DNA of 64,000 bases from Cyclobacterium xiamenense (GTDB lineage Bacteria > Bacteroidota > Bacteroidia > Cytophagales > Cyclobacteriaceae), in contig NZ_WIOK01000015.1 in the NCBI RefSeq assembly GCF_009467825.1, positions 83,643 through 147,642 of the forward strand, written 5' to 3'. Position 1 is the stretch's first letter. Each line of letters starts with the position of its first letter. Below the pieces are notes generated by a model. It ran no database searches. It saw only the letters and a list, made by a program, of their open reading frames with translations, and had not been told where the DNA came from. Below are positions 37,863 through 46,185 of this stretch, in pieces. The position numbers and the translations under genes are program-made.

Positions 37863-37894
37863 CAAAGCTACCCATTGTTAAACACCAAACCAAA
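37863..37894 (-). promoter_or_regulatory. Promoter of the sigma factor-crt operon
   Basis: On the minus strand TAGCTTTG (plus 37863-37870) fits TAnnTTTG and TTTG (plus 37891-37894) lies exactly 20 bases upstream, a perfect match to the housekeeping Bacteroidota promoter. Initiation would fall just before the ATG at 37841. The operon is thus probably read by the primary sigma factor, with the encoded ECF factor acting elsewhere or by feedback. Confidence 0.8.
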
Positions 37895-37958
37895 TATTTT
37901 TGTATAATTTTTTTAAAAATCTTTTAAACAAAAAAAGTATGTAGTGCCGCCCAACAAC

Positions 37959-37995
37959 AAAAAACCCCTTTTAACTGCTTTAAAAGGGGTTTTTT
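37959..37995 (-). terminator. Strong intrinsic terminator after the dipeptidase operon
   Basis: A 16-base stem (AAAAAACCCCTTTTAA with TTAAAAGGGGTTTTTT) around a short loop at 37975-37979. On the minus strand it ends in TTTTTT, 64 bases after the stop of the dipeptidase gene. It separates the D-amino-acid operon from the crt operon promoter. Confidence 0.9.
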
Positions 37996-38058
37996 GAGAA
38001 CGAAATGAATGTCAAGATATATTTTTCTGTTTAATATTTATTATTTTTATTAAACAAA

Positions 38059-39135
38059 CTATCCCCAGGCATCCCTCAAAAAGCGCAGCCAGTTGCCGTG
38101 CATGACCTGTTGAATGTCTTCCGAACTGTACCCGCGTTTTTGCAGCATGCCGGGAATCCGGCTGATATCCGCAATGGTTTCCAGGTCGTAGGGACTTTGC
38201 TCCCTACCGTACGCACCATCTAAATCCGTCCCTATCCCAATATGGTCGGCATTTCCGGCCAGTTGACAGATATGATCCAGGTGATCGACCACTTTTTCCA
38301 GGTCACAATTCATCTCACGGGGCAATGACACACCTTTGGTCCAGCCGGGAACCATCATCCATGCATCCAACGCTCCTCCAATCACTGCCCCCCGGTCGAT
38401 CAATGCCTTAATTTGCTCGTCACTAAATTGCCGGTTGTGGTTGACTAGTGCCCGGCAGTTGTTATGGCTGGCCCAAACAGGCCCGTTAAAATGGTCCAGT
38501 GCCTCCCAAAAGCTTTCGTCGCAGAGATGGGTCGCATCCAAAATAATGGATAAACGCTCCATCTCGCGCAATAAATCCCTTCCTTTCGGTCCCAGGGGCC
38601 CGGATGCATCCGTCCCAGGGGCATACCTTCCCGGACCGTAATGCGCCGGACCCAACGCTCGTAGGCCTGCCTGGTAGGACTTTTCCAGGTAGCTTAGGTT
38701 GACAATGGAATCTGCCCCCTCCAGGGATAAGATATAGCCCACCGGTTTTTTCCCGGACTCGGTACCGTCCTGCCAGCGGGTGACGTGCTCTTCCAGCGAG
38801 GCCAAATTATTGATTTGAACCATTTCTCCCTTGTCCTCCATTGCCCGATACCAGGCCAATTGACCTTGGGTTTGTGCCCAGGCCTGCTCGGGACTGTGCC
38901 AACCTGGCAATGGATTGCCGGGTGCCACGTACCGGGCTATCTGTGTGGCTACCACCAGGCCGATTTCTGCTTCCCTCAGCGCCGGTAATGAAACCGTTGC
39001 ATTTCCCCGGTCCGGTTTATCATTCATGCCCATTTCCCGTTCCCGTTGATTGATCTGTTCCACGGTAAGCGTTAGATCCCGATTCCATTCCAGCGCATTC
39101 ATGCTCAGGTCCAGGTGTGCATCGATAGTAAACAT
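38059..39135 (-). CDS. Membrane-dipeptidase (M19) family metallopeptidase
   Basis: A 358-residue renal-dipeptidase-like (peptidase M19) zinc enzyme. Metal-binding wording is intact: the N-terminal DAHLDLSMNAL (HxD), SLEGADSI (bridging glutamate), ILDATHLCDESFWEAL and WASHNNCRAL (histidines), and GIGTDLDGAYG (aspartate). No signal peptide is present, so it is cytoplasmic. Family members cleave dipeptides with a C-terminal D-residue or dehydro-residue. It is the last gene of a four-gene operon with a transporter, RidA and a DSD1-like enzyme, 36 bases after the latter; a role in freeing D-amino acids from imported peptides is the natural inference. Confidence 0.9.
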   Translation of the reverse strand: MFTIDAHLDLSMNALEWNRDLTLTVEQINQREREMGMNDKPDRGNATVSLPALREAEIGLVVATQIARYVAPGNPLPGWHSPEQAWAQTQGQLAWYRAMEDKGEMVQINNLASLEEHVTRWQDGTESGKKPVGYILSLEGADSIVNLSYLEKSYQAGLRALGPAHYGPGRYAPGTDASGPLGPKGRDLLREMERLSIILDATHLCDESFWEALDHFNGPVWASHNNCRALVNHNRQFSDEQIKALIDRGAVIGGALDAWMMVPGWTKGVSLPREMNCDLEKVVDHLDHICQLAGNADHIGIGTDLDGAYGREQSPYDLETIADISRIPGMLQKRGYSSEDIQQVMHGNWLRFLRDAWG

Positions 39136-39171
39136 ATAGTGTCGTTTCGTTAGATTCGTTTAAACTGGCTG

Positions 39172-40284
39172 TCAATAGGTTATTCTACGGTCACGCGAGA
39201 GGGTTTTCCATACGGCTACTTGTTCGCCATTTTCCACCACCACTGCTTCCTGATGCAGGGCCACTGTGGGGCATATATGGTAGGGCACTCCATACAGCAC
39301 ATCTCCAATCTGGTAAGAATGATCGGGTGCCACTTGCAATACCAGGTGCTCTTCGCTTTGACTGACGGGCGATACGTCCATTGCGTTCAGAAATCGAACC
39401 CGCTTGTCGATGGGGTTTTCGGAGGCGATGGCTTTGTGTCCCAGATCCACACAGACCAGATTTTCGGCCGGAAGGGAAATCACACGGCTTATCACCAGGG
39501 CAGCGTGAAGAAACTCCTGTTCGGGAAGCCCGGTTCCATATCCCTCGTCCCAATAGATGAAGGTGCCGGGAGCACAAATCACGTTTTGCCTGGCCGCATG
39601 GATGGGAAAGGTCGTTGTTCCTCCAGCGATAATTTCCAGAGGAAGGTTATGGATTTTTTCCAGGGTTTCGCGCATCGCAGCGATTGGAGCGAAGCCCTCT
39701 TCGCACTCCGCTGTCCGGATTTCAAATACCGGGTTCCGCAAATGCCCATCGTACAAATGAAAGCCTCTTACTGACAAACCGGATTTGCCGAGCAGTTTTT
39801 CCACCAGCTCCACGGCGGCCGAGCCCGGGGCAATTCCCGTACGATTGGTTCCCGCATTGAGATCCACGTACACGGAAAGTACCTGCCCGGCTTGCCTCGC
39901 TTTGGCATCCAATGCCTCGGCTGCGGTTTCCTGGTCTGTCAGGCAATGGAAGCGCACATCCGGATAGGCTTGGATTAGTGCAAACAGGCGGTCAATTTTT
40001 GGTCCTACGGGCTGATAGGCCAGCAGGATATCGGTAGCTCCGGCAAGTACCAGCATCTCCACCTCGGCAATTGTGGCAGCCTTGAACTTGCTGATTCCGG
40101 CATCCATCATTAGCTGACATGCTTCTATGGACTTGTTGGTTTTTACGTGTGGGCGCAGGCGGTCCGGAGTCCCGACGACTGCAATCGCACGCTGTATGTT
40201 TTCCCGTGCCCGGTCTCGGTACACCAACAGCGCTGGACTATCGACCGTTTCCGGATGCTGTAATTCATACCATGTATCTGACAT
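39172..40284 (-). CDS. DSD1/D-threonine-aldolase-like PLP enzyme (alanine racemase fold, type III)
   Basis: A 370-residue protein from the ATG at 40284 (MSDTWYELQHPE), four bases after the RidA stop; a longer frame reaches 40362 inside ridA and is rejected. The PLP lysine lies in LRPHVKTNKSIEA. The alanine-racemase-like barrel (about 20-270) is followed by the D-serine-dehydratase-like C-terminal domain with YHICPTVALH. The H-x-C pair fits the zinc site of eukaryotic-type D-serine dehydratase (Dsd1) and the metal site of D-threonine aldolases. The reaction is thus deamination of D-serine/D-threonine or retro-aldol cleavage of a D-3-hydroxy-amino acid. The neighbouring RidA favours deamination. 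Confidence 0.82.
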   Translation of the reverse strand: MSDTWYELQHPETVDSPALLVYRDRARENIQRAIAVVGTPDRLRPHVKTNKSIEACQLMMDAGISKFKAATIAEVEMLVLAGATDILLAYQPVGPKIDRLFALIQAYPDVRFHCLTDQETAAEALDAKARQAGQVLSVYVDLNAGTNRTGIAPGSAAVELVEKLLGKSGLSVRGFHLYDGHLRNPVFEIRTAECEEGFAPIAAMRETLEKIHNLPLEIIAGGTTTFPIHAARQNVICAPGTFIYWDEGYGTGLPEQEFLHAALVISRVISLPAENLVCVDLGHKAIASENPIDKRVRFLNAMDVSPVSQSEEHLVLQVAPDHSYQIGDVLYGVPYHICPTVALHQEAVVVENGEQVAVWKTLSRDRRITY

Positions 40285-40288
40285 ACGA

Positions 40289-40762
40289 TTACTGGTTAAT
40301 CTCGAAGGTTGCTTCGATTTCCACAGAAATATTTCCTGGCAAGGAGCCAAAGCCCACCGCACTTCTAGAGCCTATGCCGTTTTCTTCACCCCAAATTTCT
40401 GCGAAAAGCTCCGAACACCCGTTGATTACATAGGGATGGGATTCAAAATCCAAACTGCAATTGACCATGCCCAGAACTTTGATCACCCGTTTGATCTTAT
40501 TTATACTGCCAAGCTGGGACTGCAGGGTAGACAGCATGGTCAGCCCCACCTGTCTGGCGGCAGCCTTTCCCTGGTCCTTGTCCAGGTCTATCCCCACTTT
40601 ACCCGTAATCAGCGTACCGTCTTCCAAGACTGGCCCGTGGCCCGACAAAAACAATAAATTTCCGGTAATAACAATTGGCCGGTATACACCTCCCGGAGGA
40701 GGCGCCGGAGGTAACACCAAACCCAATTCTTTTAATTTTCCTTCTGCAGACATGTTTTCCAT
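40289..40762 (-). CDS. RidA/YjgF/UK114-family enamine-imine deaminase
   Basis: A 157-residue trimeric RidA-family protein. Members hydrolyse reactive 2-aminoacrylate and related imines released by PLP-dependent serine/threonine dehydratases. RSAVGFGSLPGNISVEIEA near the C-terminus carries the substrate-binding arginine; LLFLSGHGPV and GKVGIDLDKDQGKAAARQ are family blocks. It is longer than classical RidA (about 128) and belongs to the 150-160 residue subgroup. It follows the GntP-family transporter after 17 bases and precedes the DSD1-like enzyme by four. That placement fits detoxifying the imine product of the neighbour. An ATG three codons downstream is an alternative start. Confidence 0.9.
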   Translation of the reverse strand: MENMSAEGKLKELGLVLPPAPPPGGVYRPIVITGNLLFLSGHGPVLEDGTLITGKVGIDLDKDQGKAAARQVGLTMLSTLQSQLGSINKIKRVIKVLGMVNCSLDFESHPYVINGCSELFAEIWGEENGIGSRSAVGFGSLPGNISVEIEATFEINQ

Positions 40763-40779
40763 TGTTTATTTTTCTTTAC

Positions 40780-42102
40780 TTATACAAACACATCCAATAC
40801 CAACACACCTACCAGACCGATTACGGCCACCGCCGTTTCCAGTAAGGTCCAGGATAAAAAGGTCTGTTTGATACTGAGATTAAAATATTCTTTCACCAAC
40901 CAAAATCCTCCGTCGTTGACATGCGAGAAGATGAGGCTACCGGTTCCAATGGCCAGTACCATCAAGTTAGGATCTACCCCGCCCGCGGCCACAAGGGGAG
41001 CACTAATGCCCGCAGCCGTCAGAGCCGCAACGGTGGCCGAACCCACAGATATCCGTATCACAGCCGCAATTAGCCAGCCCAGAAGCAAGGGATTGACTGG
41101 CAATTGCTGCAGGGAGGCACCAATTTCGGCACTTACCCCACTATCCATCAAGACCTCCTTGTATGCACCAGCGCCGGCAATAATTAACAAAATCAACGCG
41201 ATGTCCTTCACCGCAGTTCCGTAGCCTTCCATGATGGTTGCCATGCGTTGTCCCCTGCCAATGCCCAAACTGTACGTTGCCCAGATAAGTGACAGCAGCA
41301 TGACCACATTTGGGTCGCTAAAAAAAGCAATCCAACCATAAGCCGGATGGTCTTCGGGAAAATTCAAGCCCAACAAGGATAGGACAATCAGTAAAAAAAC
41401 CGGCAACAAGGCCGTAAATAAACTATTCACCAACCCAGGCAATTGCTCTATTGGTTTTGGCTTTGCGCTAAAGACTGCCAAAGGTTTCACTTGAATGGTT
41501 CCGAAATAGGGCAATTTTCCAAGCAGAGGACCTGCCAAGATCACCGTCGGAACCGCCAAAATCAGTCCATATATGAGCGTGGTACCCATGTGCGCATCAA
41601 ATTGAGCCACCAGGGCTACCGGCGCAGGATGGGGGGGCAATAAGCCGTGTGTAACGGAAAGCGCTGCCAGCATGGGAATGCCCACAACCATCACCGGAAT
41701 CCTGTGCTGGTTGGAGACGGCAAAAACGAGCGGAATCAGTAAAACAAAACCTACATTAAAAAACAAGGGAATCCCCACAATAAACGCTGTCAAGGCGATG
41801 GACCATTGCAACCGGCGCTCTCCAAAACTTTCGGTAAGAAACAAGGCAATCCGCTGGGCCGCGCCGCTGTCTGCTACCACCTTTCCCAACATGGCACCCA
41901 ACACAATCACAATCACCAAGGCACCCATGAGACTGCCAATTCCTCGCTGAATGGAACCGGAGATGGATTCCAAGGGAATGCCCAGGAACAGGCCAGCTGC
42001 AATGGATGTCAGGAGAAATGCAATAAATGGCTCTACCTTCATCCAGACAATCAGCCCTACCAAGAACAAAATGCTTACGCCAACAATCAAAAAGGTCATC
42101 AT
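40780..42102 (-). CDS. GntP-family transporter (gluconate/D-serine type)
   Basis: A 440-residue membrane permease with about 12 helices and the GntP family signatures LPPHPAPVALVAQFDAHMG and GIPLFFNVGFVLLIPLVF, plus GSATVAALTAAGISAPLVAAGG. Family members are proton symporters for gluconate (GntT) or D-serine (DsdX), which cannot be told apart by sequence alone. The downstream operon has no gluconate kinase but does have a D-serine-dehydratase-like enzyme and RidA, so a D-amino-acid substrate is favoured. Tandem ATGs at 42102 and 42099 make the start uncertain by one codon. Confidence 0.9.
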   Translation of the reverse strand: MMTFLIVGVSILFLVGLIVWMKVEPFIAFLLTSIAAGLFLGIPLESISGSIQRGIGSLMGALVIVIVLGAMLGKVVADSGAAQRIALFLTESFGERRLQWSIALTAFIVGIPLFFNVGFVLLIPLVFAVSNQHRIPVMVVGIPMLAALSVTHGLLPPHPAPVALVAQFDAHMGTTLIYGLILAVPTVILAGPLLGKLPYFGTIQVKPLAVFSAKPKPIEQLPGLVNSLFTALLPVFLLIVLSLLGLNFPEDHPAYGWIAFFSDPNVVMLLSLIWATYSLGIGRGQRMATIMEGYGTAVKDIALILLIIAGAGAYKEVLMDSGVSAEIGASLQQLPVNPLLLGWLIAAVIRISVGSATVAALTAAGISAPLVAAGGVDPNLMVLAIGTGSLIFSHVNDGGFWLVKEYFNLSIKQTFLSWTLLETAVAVIGLVGVLVLDVFV

Positions 42103-42161
42103 GGAATGGAAATGAATCCAAAAAATACAGCATATTCTGCTGAATGCCTATTCTGACCCCA

Positions 42162-42195
42162 CAAACTTAAAAAAAATCTGCCAGGTAAGGCCAAA
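42162..42195 (-). promoter_or_regulatory. Candidate promoter of the GntP operon
   Basis: On the minus strand TAAGTTTG (plus 42162-42169) matches TAnnTTTG exactly, with TTTG (plus 42192-42195) 22 bases upstream. The leader to the ATG at 42102 would be about 50 bases. The surrounding 244-base gap holds no gene. Confidence 0.45.
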
Positions 42196-42346
42196 TTCCT
42201 TCCGCTGGCATTGCCTCTATTCCTGAACGTAAAGCAGCGTGCGCCCCGGGCAAAGGCTCACCACGGCAGAAGGCAGTCAACCGGTTTTCCAACGATACAC
42301 CCGTTCGCCGAAACCCAGTTGCCTGGATTCAATCAATAGTGAGGAG

Positions 42347-44668
42347 TCAATGGCTGCTCTTTTGCCACTTAAACGTAAATGTTTTGCCCCTCCCGGTAAG
42401 TTGGACCAGGTAATTTCCAATGGGCAGGTTCAACAGCCGATTTTCAACCAATGCGGGCTCAAAGTCGCCGGAAAAGAACTGGGAATCTATTCCAACCCCT
42501 TTGAGATTCCAGATGCTGAACGCATCAATTTCCTCGGAACTCCACGAGCCCAGCGTCAGGTGTACAGGGCCGGAAATATGGGGATTGGGAAAAAGTTTTG
42601 GACCATTGCCGGCGAAATGTGGATGGTCCACCCGGAGCACCGGGCTATAGCTCAGCGCTCCACTTTCCTCTTTTGCGATAATCTGGTAGTACCAAAAGGG
42701 TACGTCTGCCGGATACCGATCATCTTCGAACCTAACCTCTCCGGCCCCTTGGGCTGCCTCAAAACTGCCGATAGGTGAAAACTCCAGTATGTGTCCAGTT
42801 GAGCGGGTAACGGTGTAGGCGATGGAGGCTTCAGATCCCGTTTTCCAGGTCAAGCGAACCCTGTCTCCCTGAAGTTGGGCCGTTAATCCTTTCCAATCCA
42901 GGGGCAATACGCTTAATGGACTAATGCTTCCGACGGTGAACAAGCTGTTTTGGGCAGTCTGAAACGGAAAAGACCTTCTCGCCCAGAGCCATCCTTGCTG
43001 CTCTCCGGCCGTCACGTGTTGACCGATTGCTGCTTCCCCGTCACCTACCAGCCTCAAGTGCTGCAGGTCCTGCACGGAAAGGTCCTCGGCACTTACCCAA
43101 GCCACCACCTGTCCGGAATCACCTCCGGCCGTGCTTAACGAGAAAAAGCTATTCAAATGATACACCACCGCCTCTCCTTCATCCATAAAACCCGGATCGT
43201 AGGTAACGCCGGGATTTTCCAAATACCGTACTACCAGCCCTTGTCCAGGAGCTGACAAACTCCCTTCCAACAGAAAGTGTCTCGGAGCATCCAGCCATTG
43301 ATCATAATAGGGAAAGCGTGCGTTACTGGCGGTAAGGGTTAGTGGCAAATTCTCGTAAGTGAATTCACCCAAGTTGAACCAATTTCCGCCCGAATAGGTG
43401 TAGGTTCCCGTGGGACCAAAATCCAACAGCAGGTCGTTTTGCTGAAAATCCAGGTTTCCGCTCACCTGTTCAAATCGATCTCGTAGGGTTAGGTCGTTGT
43501 TTATCCACACCGTGCCTGCCTCTTTGTCTACCAATAAGCCAGAAAGAACCAGGGAGGGTACCTCCAATTCCTGATCAGCAGGCCCTATCAAGTCCAGATC
43601 GGTACCCGAGGCTACCACGGCGCCTCCGGAGAGAACGGTAAAATCACCCTTAACGGAGACCTGGGGTGGTAAGAGTTTCGTGGCTGCACCCTGCAAGTAC
43701 AGGTGGGTATACACAAAATTCTCCTGGGAAGCTGGCAGGGAGGCTTGTAAAAACTGCTGGGACACATCATCCGAGGAATAGTAAACATTCCCATCCAGAA
43801 TCAGGTTTACCGCATCTAAAACTGGTTCCTGGCCCAGCAATACCAGGTTGGCACCTTCTTCGAGAACGAACAAACTGGCAGGTTTGGATACCGTTCTTCG
43901 CAGGATTTGGTCAAATTCTTTGCTTGCCTCGGAAATCAGCGTGGCGCCGGATGCAATGCGGAGTTCGCCAAAATCCTCGGTACCAAAGACCGCCGTGGCG
44001 GTAAAGGAAAACGTGGACGTGGCAGGGTCTCCATTGGTATTAACGGTTTGCCGAACGGTGCCGCTTTGTATCAAAAAATCACTGGCCTTAAATACCGCAT
44101 TGACCACCAATATTTCGCCCGGGTACGGGTTGAACACCACCGAAAACCTACTGCCCAGATTCTGCCCACTCCAGGAAGCCCTGTCAACGACCGTTCGTGA
44201 GGAACCCTTGAATACGATACGGCCTGTTTCCGGATAAATCCAGTCGTCTCCCAGCCATGTACTGCCATGCAGTAGGTAGTCGCCATTTCCATCAACAGTA
44301 AAACTATGCAGGCTCCCGTAAACATCCAGGTCGTAGTCCTGCAAATTCAATTTTTTTCCTGCATTCGCATCACCAAAAAGATAGACGTTTCCGATCTCCT
44401 GGTTTTGCGTCAGGCGTACTTCATGGCCTTGCAAGATAAATACGTCGTGGTTGCGATCCGGAGGCGTCGCGGCCGCGATCCAGGCGGTACCGTCAAAGAC
44501 TTGCCATATCGCGGGATTGGCCCAGTCCCCCAGCGGGAGAAGGGTTCGGTAACTATTGGTTGTCAGCCCAATCTGCCCGGAAGCGATAAAAAACACCCCT
44601 GCCAGCAAGCAGATCGTACAGATTGCCCGCCTGTACCAAAACTTCCCGATGCAAATGTAAGGTTTCAT
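42347..44668 (-). CDS. T9SS-exported surface protein, beta-rich, unknown function
   Basis: A 773-residue protein from the ATG at 44668 (MKPYICIGKFWYRRAI), which gives a proper signal peptide ending FIASGQ; the frame is open six codons further. The body is beta-rich with low sequence complexity, repeated G-x-V/L-F and DLDL strands reminiscent of adhesin-type beta-helices, but no named domain is recognised with confidence. The final 80 residues (KLFPNPHISGPVHLTL to YLVQLTGRGKTFTFKW) are a T9SS type A sorting domain. It should be a secreted or surface-attached protein. No partner genes adjoin it: the DUF4105 gene is divergent across about 240 bases. Confidence 0.8.
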   Translation of the reverse strand: MKPYICIGKFWYRRAICTICLLAGVFFIASGQIGLTTNSYRTLLPLGDWANPAIWQVFDGTAWIAAATPPDRNHDVFILQGHEVRLTQNQEIGNVYLFGDANAGKKLNLQDYDLDVYGSLHSFTVDGNGDYLLHGSTWLGDDWIYPETGRIVFKGSSRTVVDRASWSGQNLGSRFSVVFNPYPGEILVVNAVFKASDFLIQSGTVRQTVNTNGDPATSTFSFTATAVFGTEDFGELRIASGATLISEASKEFDQILRRTVSKPASLFVLEEGANLVLLGQEPVLDAVNLILDGNVYYSSDDVSQQFLQASLPASQENFVYTHLYLQGAATKLLPPQVSVKGDFTVLSGGAVVASGTDLDLIGPADQELEVPSLVLSGLLVDKEAGTVWINNDLTLRDRFEQVSGNLDFQQNDLLLDFGPTGTYTYSGGNWFNLGEFTYENLPLTLTASNARFPYYDQWLDAPRHFLLEGSLSAPGQGLVVRYLENPGVTYDPGFMDEGEAVVYHLNSFFSLSTAGGDSGQVVAWVSAEDLSVQDLQHLRLVGDGEAAIGQHVTAGEQQGWLWARRSFPFQTAQNSLFTVGSISPLSVLPLDWKGLTAQLQGDRVRLTWKTGSEASIAYTVTRSTGHILEFSPIGSFEAAQGAGEVRFEDDRYPADVPFWYYQIIAKEESGALSYSPVLRVDHPHFAGNGPKLFPNPHISGPVHLTLGSWSSEEIDAFSIWNLKGVGIDSQFFSGDFEPALVENRLLNLPIGNYLVQLTGRGKTFTFKWQKSSH

Positions 44669-44857
44669 GGAATAAAAAATATCCACAATAAAAGTAAATG
44701 ATTACTAAAACTAACACTATTTCAGTAAAAACCAAAGAATATACTACTTATTTTTTAATGGTAAATTCGTTTTTATGGATACAAGCGGTTCCGGCTCCCT
44801 CGCGGATAGTCGGGAATGATTTGGCAAAAGAATAGCCGGATAACTGAATTAATCCCG

Positions 44858-44865
44858 TAAATTTG
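44858..44865 (+). promoter_or_regulatory. Candidate -7 element of the DUF4105 gene (TAAATTTG)
   Basis: TAAATTTG fits TAnnTTTG exactly, 41 bases before the ATG at 44907. No TTTG lies at the right distance upstream (the nearest is 34 bases away), so this is a half-site only. Confidence 0.4.
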
Positions 44866-44906
44866 TCGTAGACAACCAGGTAACTGTTCCAACATTCGCC
44901 ATTTCC

Positions 44907-46130
44907 ATGAAAGGTTCTTCGTGTTTTACACTTCCTAAACCCGTTCTATTTTTCGGCCTCGCCCTGTTTTTCGGAGTAGTAGTGGCGGTCCCGGACAGTC
45001 CTGCGCAGCAGTACCAAATAAGCCTGCTGACCTGCGATCCCGGGGAGGAGCTGTATTCCACATTTGGCCATAGTGCCATTCGGGTACGGGAATTGGATTC
45101 TGGCCAGGACCTGGTTTTTAATTATGGCACCTTCGATTTCAACACCTCCTTTTTTTACCTGAAATTTATCCGCCGTACCCTGGATTACCAATTATCGCTA
45201 ACCACCACGGAAAATTTTTTATACGAGTACAACTATTTCAAACGCAGCGTGCGCGAACAGGAACTGGCCCTATCGGAAGCCCAGGCAAGGGCCGTGGTGG
45301 CGTTTCTACAAGAAAACTACCGCCCGGAAAATCGGAAATACCGGTATGACTTTTTCTTTGACAATTGCTCCACCCGAATTCGTGACCTGTTTGAAGCCGT
45401 GCTTGGCCCTTCCTTAACATGGAATCATCCCGGAACCGCTCCCTCGAAATCGTTCCGAAACATGATTGACGAATACGTGTATCCCTTGCCCTGGTCCGAT
45501 CTGGGCATTGACCTGGCTTTGGGAGCCGTCATTGACCGGACTGCCGACGAAGACGAAAAAATGTTTTTACCGGATTATCTGGAAGCCGCTTTTAACCGGG
45601 CCACCATTATCGGAGACGGTCCGGAACGTGGGCTGGTAGGGGAAACCAAGACCATATACGATTTTCCGGAGCGGGCAGCTTCCGGCTGGGATTTGTCCAG
45701 TCCCTACCTGGTATTTTGGATTCTGGCCGTCACCGTTGGGGGCATTACCTTTGTTGGTTTTAAGAAAAAACGACTGTACGCCGGACTGGATGCAGGTATT
45801 TTCACGCTTTTGGGTTTGCTCGGACTGTTGTTGGTGTTTCTATGGTTTTTCACGGAACACTCCCAAACAAAAAACAATTGGAACCTGTTTTGGGCCTTTC
45901 CCCTGCATCTGGCACTGGCATGGCTCCTTGTCAAAAATCCACTCAGCCCAATGGTAAAAAAACTCCTGCTCGGAGCCATGATTCTGACCGATTTGGGACT
46001 GGTAGTGTGGATTCTGGGATTTCAGTCCTTTCATCCAAGCATATTGCCCTTGCTGCTGCTCGTTCTGCTTCGTACCAATTTCCTTTATTATAATCTCAAC
46101 GCATTCAGTAATTTGGACAAAAGGAGGTAA
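44907..46130 (+). CDS. DUF4105 (Lnb N-terminal domain) membrane protein
   Basis: A 407-residue protein: a signal or first helix (about 12-30), a periplasmic DUF4105 domain (about 36-180, with LLTCDPGEELYSTFGHSA, NYGTFDF and YDFFFDNCSTRIRDLFE) and four C-terminal helices (about 270-395). The conserved H and the DNCSTR cysteine resemble NlpC/P60-like catalytic residues, and a peptidase or amidase role has been suggested for the family. I infer none. It stands before uvrB, with 55 bases between them, so it may share a transcript with it. Confidence 0.82.
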   Translation: MKGSSCFTLPKPVLFFGLALFFGVVVAVPDSPAQQYQISLLTCDPGEELYSTFGHSAIRVRELDSGQDLVFNYGTFDFNTSFFYLKFIRRTLDYQLSLTTTENFLYEYNYFKRSVREQELALSEAQARAVVAFLQENYRPENRKYRYDFFFDNCSTRIRDLFEAVLGPSLTWNHPGTAPSKSFRNMIDEYVYPLPWSDLGIDLALGAVIDRTADEDEKMFLPDYLEAAFNRATIIGDGPERGLVGETKTIYDFPERAASGWDLSSPYLVFWILAVTVGGITFVGFKKKRLYAGLDAGIFTLLGLLGLLLVFLWFFTEHSQTKNNWNLFWAFPLHLALAWLLVKNPLSPMVKKLLLGAMILTDLGLVVWILGFQSFHPSILPLLLLVLLRTNFLYYNLNAFSNLDKRR

Positions 46131-46185
46131 GCGGGAAAACTATTCACTACCTGTCCGGCGTTGTATTGAAATAAATTAAAATTAT

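Noticed and set aside
37842..37865. TTG start extending the sigma factor
   Set aside because: The TTG overlaps the -7 box of a perfect promoter; transcription would begin downstream of it.
40285..40362. Longer frame of the DSD1-like enzyme inside ridA
   Set aside because: The extra residues are not family-like and would overlap the RidA gene; the ATG at 40284 is four bases after its stop.
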